64,000 nt of DNA from NCBI RefSeq assembly GCF_036226765.1, contig NZ_CP109017.1, positions 5,643,001 to 5,707,000 of the forward strand. The letters run 5' to 3'. The translations under genes and the position numbers were made by a program. Of this stretch, positions 59,340 through 64,000 are shown one piece after another (position 1 is the first letter of the stretch; each line of letters begins with the position of its first letter). Under the pieces are notes generated by a model. That model saw nothing but the letters and a program-made list of their open reading frames with translations, was not told where the DNA came from and did not search any database. This DNA is from Streptomyces sp. NBC_00670. GTDB lineage: Bacteria > Actinomycetota > Actinomycetes > Streptomycetales > Streptomycetaceae.

Positions 59340-61474
59340 GCGCCTCCCCGCAGACGAGCACCCCGTCGGACGTCCGCACCCCGCCGGCCCCGCCCTCCGG
59401 CGGGACCCCGCCGCCGCGCGCCGAGCGCGGGGGCGGGCCCGGCGGGGCGGCCGTCCTCACCGGCCTCGTCCTCGTCGTCGCCGTCGTCGGCATGTGGCAC
59501 CTGACGCAGGGCACGTCGGAGGTCGGCGTCCGCGACCTGGTGCGGTACCTCACCGGGGAACGGGAGCAGGGCGGCGGGGCGCCGGTCGCCGAGATCCTCA
59601 TCGGCTCGCGGCTGCCGCGGCTGCTCGCCGGGGTGGCCGTCGGGTTCGCGCTCGGCGCCGCCGGAACGCTGCTCCAGTCCGTCACCCGCAACGCCCTCGC
59701 CTCGCCCGACACCCTCGCGGTCACGGCCGGCGCCTACTTCACCCTCACCCTCGTCGCGGCCTTCGGCCTCACCGTCCCGCTGTGGGCGTCGGGCGCCGTC
59801 GCCTTCGCCGGCGGGCTGGTCGCGGCGGCGCTCGTACTGCTCCTCACGGGCCGTGCCGCGGGCACCACGGGCACCCGGCTCGTCCTCGCCGGATCGGCGA
59901 CGGCGATGGCCCTGGACGCGGCGACCGGGGCGCTCCTCATCCTGTTCGACCAGAACACGACCGGCCTGTTCGCCTGGGGGAGCGGTTCGCTGGCGCAGCT
60001 GAACATCGACGCCTCCGTCCGCGCCTGGCCGCTCGTCGCCGTGGTGCTGTGCCTGGCCCTGGCGCTGTCCCGGCGGCTGGACGTGATGGGCCTGGGCGAC
60101 GACGCCGCCTTTGGCCTCGGCGTGCCGATCCGCAGCACCCGCGTGACGGCCGTGCTCTGCGCGGTACTCCTGACCAGCACGGCGGTCACCCTCGCGGGCC
60201 CGATCTCCTTCGTCGGCCTCGGCGCGCCCGTCCTGGCCCGGCTGCTCGCGGGGCGCGTACGGGCGCTGCGCCGGCACCTGTACGCGGTGCCCGCGGCCGG
60301 GCTGCTCGGCGCGCTGCTCATCCTGCTCGCGGACGCGGTACTGCGCGCCGTGCAGGGCGCGGACGGGGCCGCCGCCATCCCCACCGGTGTGCCGACCGCG
60401 CTGCTCGGCTCCGTCGTCATCGTCGTCCTCGCGCTGCGCCTGCGCGACACGGGCCGGGCCCCGACGGCGTCGCACACGCGGATCCTCGCGGCCTCACGCC
60501 GCGCGTACCTCCTCGTCGTGGGCGGCGGAGCGGCCCTGCTGATCGCGGCGGCCCTCGTCGCGGTCCTCGCGGGGAGCCTGTGGCTGCGGACCGGGGACCT
60601 CCTGCTGTGGGCCCGGGGCGGGGCCCCGGAACTGATCGGGCAGGCGCTCGACGACCGGGTACCGCGCGTGGCCGCCGCCGTCCTCGCCGGGGCCGCGCTC
60701 GGGCTGGCCGGGTGCGCCGTGCAGGGCGCGGTGCGCAACCCGCTGGCGGAGCCCGGGGTGCTCAGCATCACGGCGGGCGCCGGTCTTGGGGCGGCGAGCG
60801 TCGTCACGTCCGGGCTGCCCGGCGGCCGGCCGGTGCTCATCACGGTCGCGGTCGCGGCGGCGCTCGCGACGTTCGCCGTGATCACCGTGCTGTCCTGGCG
60901 CGGTGGCTTCCTGCCCGACCGGTTCGTCCTGATCGGCATCGGCTGCGGGTACGGGCTCAGCTCCGTCACCACCTTCCTGCTGCTGCGCGCCGACCCGTAC
61001 AACACGCCCCGCATCTTCACCTGGCTCTCCGGTACGACGTACGGCCGCACGCTGTCCGACGTCGTCCCCGTCGCGGTGGCCCTGGCGCTCGCGCTGCCCG
61101 TGCTGCTCGGCATGCGCGAGCGGCTCGACCTGCTCGCGGTCGACGAGGACACCCCGCGCCTCGTCGGCGTCCGGGTCGAGCGCACCCGGCTGACCGCGCT
61201 GGGCGTCGCCGCGGTGCTCGCGGCGCTCAGTGTCGTCGCCGTCGGCGTCGTCGGGTTCGTGGGGCTCGTCGCCCCGCATCTCGCCCGGTCCCTGGTGGGC
61301 GCCCGGCACGGCCGTGCGATCCCGGTCGCGATGCTGCTCGGCGCGGTGCTGGTCTGCGTGGCCGACGCGCTCGGCCGCACGCTCGTCGCACCCGCGCAGA
61401 TCCCGGCGGGGCTGATGATCGCGCTGGTCGGGGCGCCGTACTTCGTGTGGATGCTGCGGAGGTCCCGGGCATGA
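59336..61474 (+). CDS. Fused double FecCD-type siderophore permease (FhuB-like)
   Basis: The 712-residue protein starts at GTG 59336. Two homologous FecCD halves (about 40-360 and 385-710) each have about ten helices. Both halves contain the family pattern: RLPRLLAGVAVGFALGAAGTLLQ then NALASPDTLAV in the first; RVPRVAAAVLAGAALGLAGCAVQ then NPLAEPGVLSI in the second. Such fusions replace the usual FecC-FecD heterodimer. It imports the siderophore delivered by the upstream lipoprotein and needs an ATPase from elsewhere. It ends against the C39-type gene. Confidence 0.93.
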   Translation: MSASPQTSTPSDVRTPPAPPSGGTPPPRAERGGGPGGAAVLTGLVLVVAVVGMWHLTQGTSEVGVRDLVRYLTGEREQGGGAPVAEILIGSRLPRLLAGVAVGFALGAAGTLLQSVTRNALASPDTLAVTAGAYFTLTLVAAFGLTVPLWASGAVAFAGGLVAAALVLLLTGRAAGTTGTRLVLAGSATAMALDAATGALLILFDQNTTGLFAWGSGSLAQLNIDASVRAWPLVAVVLCLALALSRRLDVMGLGDDAAFGLGVPIRSTRVTAVLCAVLLTSTAVTLAGPISFVGLGAPVLARLLAGRVRALRRHLYAVPAAGLLGALLILLADAVLRAVQGADGAAAIPTGVPTALLGSVVIVVLALRLRDTGRAPTASHTRILAASRRAYLLVVGGGAALLIAAALVAVLAGSLWLRTGDLLLWARGGAPELIGQALDDRVPRVAAAVLAGAALGLAGCAVQGAVRNPLAEPGVLSITAGAGLGAASVVTSGLPGGRPVLITVAVAAALATFAVITVLSWRGGFLPDRFVLIGIGCGYGLSSVTTFLLLRADPYNTPRIFTWLSGTTYGRTLSDVVPVAVALALALPVLLGMRERLDLLAVDEDTPRLVGVRVERTRLTALGVAAVLAALSVVAVGVVGFVGLVAPHLARSLVGARHGRAIPVAMLLGAVLVCVADALGRTLVAPAQIPAGLMIALVGAPYFVWMLRRSRA

Positions 61475-61521
61475 GGCCGCGCGCCCCGCTCAGGAGCCAG
61501 GCCACCCGGAAAGGAACACCC

Positions 61522-62640
61522 GTGCGAAGCACTGTCGTCCCGTTCACGCACGACACGTCACCGGAGCTGCTGAAACGGCTCGGACGCCACGCGGTGCCCG
61601 AGCGCTGGCACACGGCCGACCGCTCCCACCACGTCCCCCGCCTCGTGGCCGTCTCCGGGGACGACGGCGCGGAGTGGGCGGGCGCCGCGCTCGTGACCGC
61701 GCGCCCGCACACGGCGTACGTGAAGATCGTCGACGCCGTCGGTGACGTGCCGGCGGTCGTGGACGCCGTCGTCGCCCACGCACGCGGCCGAGGGCTCGCG
61801 CAGGTCAAGTGGGAGGGGTGGACGGCGCGTCCCGAGGACGCCGCCGCCGCCGGCTTCACCCCGCTGCGCCCGCCGCTCACCCCGGCCGGCCACGCGGCCG
61901 GACCCGACGCGGGGTACGTGCGCCGGCTGGACGACGGCGGCACGGTGGCGGAGCCGCCGGAGCCTCCGTACTACCGGCAGACCACGCACTTCACGTGCGG
62001 CGCCGTCACCGCCCTGGTCGCGGCGGCGCACGCCGGGACGCTGCCGGGGGCGGCGCTGGACCGCGAGGCGGAGCTGACGCTGTGGCGCGAGGCGACCAAC
62101 TTCCCCTCCTGCGAACCCGTCGGACTGGGCGTCGCCGTACGCCGGGCGTGGCCGTCGGTCCCCGTCACCGTCCACCTCGACACGGACCGCCCCGTCCTCC
62201 TCGACCACCTCCCGCCACAGGAGCGGGAGTGGCGTGCCCTGCTCCAGCGCACGTCACGCACGCGGGCGGCAGAACTCGGCGTCCCGGTCGACACGGCCCC
62301 CTTCCCCCTGACCGCGATCCGGGCCGCGCTCGACCGGGGCGAACACGTCCTCCTCCTGATCTCCCTCGCCGGGATGCAGGGCTTCGACGTGCCGCACTGG
62401 GTGCTGTGCCACGGCACCGTGCCCGGCGCCGTCGTCATCGAGGACCCGTGGGCGCACACGCCGGCGGGGGACACCTGGGTCGACGCGCATCTGCTGCCGG
62501 TCCCCGACGGGGCGCTCGACACGATGGCGACGGTCTCCGCGGATCCGTTCCGCGGCGCGGTGACCGTGGGCCGGGCGCCGGACCTGCCCGGCGGTCACGG
62601 CACCCGGTACTCCTGCTCCGGCCGCCCCGTCGTCCCGTAG
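61522..62640 (+). CDS. C39-like cysteine peptidase with N-terminal GNAT-like domain
   Basis: I start at GTG 61522 because GGAAAGGA lies just upstream; ATG 61471, overlapping the permease stop, would add 17 residues. The 372-residue protein has an N-terminal alpha/beta region (about 1-125) that looks GNAT-like. A papain-like C39 domain follows (about 145-330) with Gln153, Cys159 (QTTHFTCGAVTAL), His292 (DVPHWVLCHG) and Asp308 (IEDPW), a complete catalytic set. There is no signal peptide. It is coupled to siderophore uptake genes, so it might process an imported peptide siderophore; this is inference. Its 3' end overlaps the convergent regulator gene by 46 bp. Confidence 0.82.
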   Translation: MRSTVVPFTHDTSPELLKRLGRHAVPERWHTADRSHHVPRLVAVSGDDGAEWAGAALVTARPHTAYVKIVDAVGDVPAVVDAVVAHARGRGLAQVKWEGWTARPEDAAAAGFTPLRPPLTPAGHAAGPDAGYVRRLDDGGTVAEPPEPPYYRQTTHFTCGAVTALVAAAHAGTLPGAALDREAELTLWREATNFPSCEPVGLGVAVRRAWPSVPVTVHLDTDRPVLLDHLPPQEREWRALLQRTSRTRAAELGVPVDTAPFPLTAIRAALDRGEHVLLLISLAGMQGFDVPHWVLCHGTVPGAVVIEDPWAHTPAGDTWVDAHLLPVPDGALDTMATVSADPFRGAVTVGRAPDLPGGHGTRYSCSGRPVVP

Positions 62641-63248
62641 CGCAGGCTCATGCGGAGCAGATGCGCGGAGACGAGGGAGGCGAGGTAGCGCTGGGCGGTG
62701 GCGCGGGAGACGCCGATCAGCTCGCCGACCTGGCCGGCGGAGAGCGGGGTGGGGGAGTCGCGGACGGCCGCGAGGACCGCGTCGCCCGTCACCGTGCGCA
62801 CGGTGGGGCGGCGGGGCGCGGTCTCCCGCAGGGCGGCGTACGCGCTCTCGACGGCGTCCTGGTCCATGGACTCGGCCTCCGTCAGCCGCCGGAAGCGGGC
62901 GTAACCGCGCAGCTTCTCCGCGAGCAGTTCCGGCGGGAACGGTTTGACGAGATACGCCAGCGCCCCCGCCGACAGCGCGCGGCGCACCGCCGGGCCCTCG
63001 GCGGCCGCGCTGAGCACGAACGCGTCGCAGTCCAGGTCGCGCAGCAGGTCCAACCCGGAGCCGTCGGGCAGGTAGACGTCGACCAGCGCGAGGTCGACGG
63101 GCGCCGCGGCCTCCCTCGCCGCGGCGGCGGTGTGCGCCGTACCGGCCACGACGAAGCCGGGCACACCCGCGACGAGGCTCGCGTGCACACCGGCGACGCG
63201 GAAGTCGTCGTCGACGACGAGCACCCTGTACGTCGGACGATCGCTCAC
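62595..63248 (-). CDS. Response regulator, CitB/DcuR type
   Basis: The 217-residue protein starts at GTG 63248. The receiver domain (about 5-120) has VDDDFRVAGVHASLV, phospho-acceptor Asp in LALVDVYLPDGSG, and Lys in LVKPFPPELL. A C-terminal HTH (about 165-205, LSAGQVGELIGVSRATAQRYLASL) follows. CitB/DcuR regulators control uptake and use of C4-dicarboxylates or citrate. It overlaps the kinase gene upstream by 4 nt and the C39-type gene convergently by 46 bp. Confidence 0.92.
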   Translation of the reverse strand: MSDRPTYRVLVVDDDFRVAGVHASLVAGVPGFVVAGTAHTAAAAREAAAPVDLALVDVYLPDGSGLDLLRDLDCDAFVLSAAAEGPAVRRALSAGALAYLVKPFPPELLAEKLRGYARFRRLTEAESMDQDAVESAYAALRETAPRRPTVRTVTGDAVLAAVRDSPTPLSAGQVGELIGVSRATAQRYLASLVSAHLLRMSLRYGTTGRPEQEYRVP

Positions 63249-64000
63249 ACCCGCACCTCCATGACCCCGGGCAACCGGGCGACGAACACGGCCCCGCCAC
63301 GGACGACGGCCTCCGCGGTGGCCCTGTGCGGCTGTCCGGCCGCAGGGCCGTCCGGTGGGCCGCCGGGTTCCGCGAGGTGGATCTCTCCGCCCCGGGAGCG
63401 GGCGATCTGGCGGGACAGGGCGAGGCCTATGCCCCGGCCGCCGAGGACCGGGCTGTGGTCCTTGGTGGAGACGCCCTCGCGGAAGGCGTCCTCCGGTGGG
63501 GAGAGGGAGACGCCGTCGCCCGTGTCGGCGACGGTGATCAGCAGGGTGGTGTCCTCGGTCATCAGTTCCACCTCGACCAGGGCCGCCGTGCGCTGCCCGT
63601 GGCGGGCGGCGTCGATCGCGTTGTCGACGAGGTTGCCGCACACCGTGGTGACGTCCACGGGGGCGGCCAGGGTGCCCTCGACCCAGGTGGCGCCCCCGAT
63701 CACCAGGGTCACCCCGCTCTCCCGCGCCTGCGCGGCCTTCGCCGACAGGAAGGCGCGCAGATACGGGTCGCGGACCGCGTCCAGACCCGGCAGGGCCTCG
63801 CCCAGCCCGCCGGTGCCGAGGATCGTGTCGATGTACTCGGTGGTCTCCGCGAGATGCCCGCCGCGGGCCAGCGCGGAGACCACGTGCAGCCGGTTGGCGA
63901 ACTCGTGCCGCTGCGCCCGCAGCGCCGAGCCCATCGCCTGCACCGCGTCGAGCTGACGGGTCAGGGACTCCACGTCGGTGCGGTCCTTGACCGTCAGCAG
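63245..64000 (-). CDS. Sensor histidine kinase, CitA/DcuS type, 5' part beyond window
   Basis: Only the C-terminal 251 residues are visible; the frame stays open to base 64000 (LLTVKDRTDVESLTRQLD, the end of a PAS domain). The phosphorylation site is QRHEFANRLHVVSAL (SPOB-type dimerisation). The HATPase follows with NLVDNAIDAAR, VADTGDGV and GGRGIGLALSRQIA. These kinases sense citrate or C4-dicarboxylates through an outer PAS domain not seen here. The stop overlaps the regulator start (GTGA). Confidence 0.93.
   Translation of the reverse strand: MLTVKDRTDVESLTRQLDAVQAMGSALRAQRHEFANRLHVVSALARGGHLAETTEYIDTILGTGGLGEALPGLDAVRDPYLRAFLSAKAAQARESGVTLVIGGATWVEGTLAAPVDVTTVCGNLVDNAIDAARHGQRTAALVEVELMTEDTTLLITVADTGDGVSLSPPEDAFREGVSTKDHSPVLGGRGIGLALSRQIARSRGGEIHLAEPGGPPDGPAAGQPHRATAEAVVRGGAVFVARLPGVMEVRV

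Noticed and set aside
1..64000. Prophage, transposon, tRNA or rRNA genes, biosynthetic gene cluster
   Set aside because: No transposase, integrase, phage structural gene, cloverleaf sequence, rRNA segment, PKS or NRPS module was seen anywhere in the window.

Overview
This is chromosomal DNA from a high-GC actinomycete, almost certainly a Streptomyces. It is GC-rich throughout, has many GTG starts, TANNNT -10 boxes placed 6-8 nt before start codons, and recognisable Streptomyces genes: ptsH with a DasR-type site, sepH, cutRS, an actinobacterial ferrochelatase, and the DUF4193/DUF3710/DUF3159/DUF5998 families. I see no tRNA, rRNA, CRISPR array, transposase or integrase. Of 63 protein genes, the first (M23 peptidase) and last (sensor kinase) run off the window edges.

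Region 1 (1-37.5 kb) looks like conserved core chromosome. It holds an M23 peptidase, GntR regulator, HPr, a GNAT/acyl-CoA-synthetase protein acetyltransferase, DUF5998, a phosphodiesterase and thymidine kinase. A small accessory patch at 7.8-10.8 kb follows, with two secreted proteins and two overlapping membrane-anchored XRE regulators. Then come a VOC protein, sulfurtransferase, SepH, lactone oxidase, MFS, HemH, IMPase, CutRS, DUF4193, an EcsC-like protein, DUF3093, Dut, DUF3710, an orphan ABC ATPase, KdpDE without a pump, an OB-fold protein, DUF3159, two TrkA-type proteins, an acyltransferase, an APC transporter and a TrmA/RumA methyltransferase.

Region 2 (37.6-53.5 kb) is accessory and dominated by regulators and small redox or detoxification enzymes. 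Near-identical operators (TAGAC-N5-GTCTA) lie before an MFS exporter, a BPO-A2-like cofactor-free haloperoxidase, a cysteine-containing TetR/NemR-like repressor, and a DJ-1/Hsp31-like protein paired with a DUF1330 protein. Interleaved are an HxlR regulator with an N-terminal Cys divergent from a DoxX-like protein, and a second TetR divergent from an Asp-nucleophile alpha/beta hydrolase. I read this as an electrophile/carbonyl stress regulon; it is the most interesting feature of the window. LysR/alcohol dehydrogenase/amine oxidase, an MFS pair, DinB and a divergent PatB-Lrp pair follow.

Region 3 (53.5-64 kb) has an ABC exporter, an RraA-like protein with a GNAT enzyme, an AraC regulator, a FecB lipoprotein with a fused double FecCD permease, a C39-like cysteine peptidase (no transport ATPase nearby), and a convergent CitA/CitB-type two-component system.

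Regulatory sequence is unusually readable: at least ten leaderless promoters, several strong hairpin terminators between convergent genes, and two copies of a dispersed intergenic repeat.
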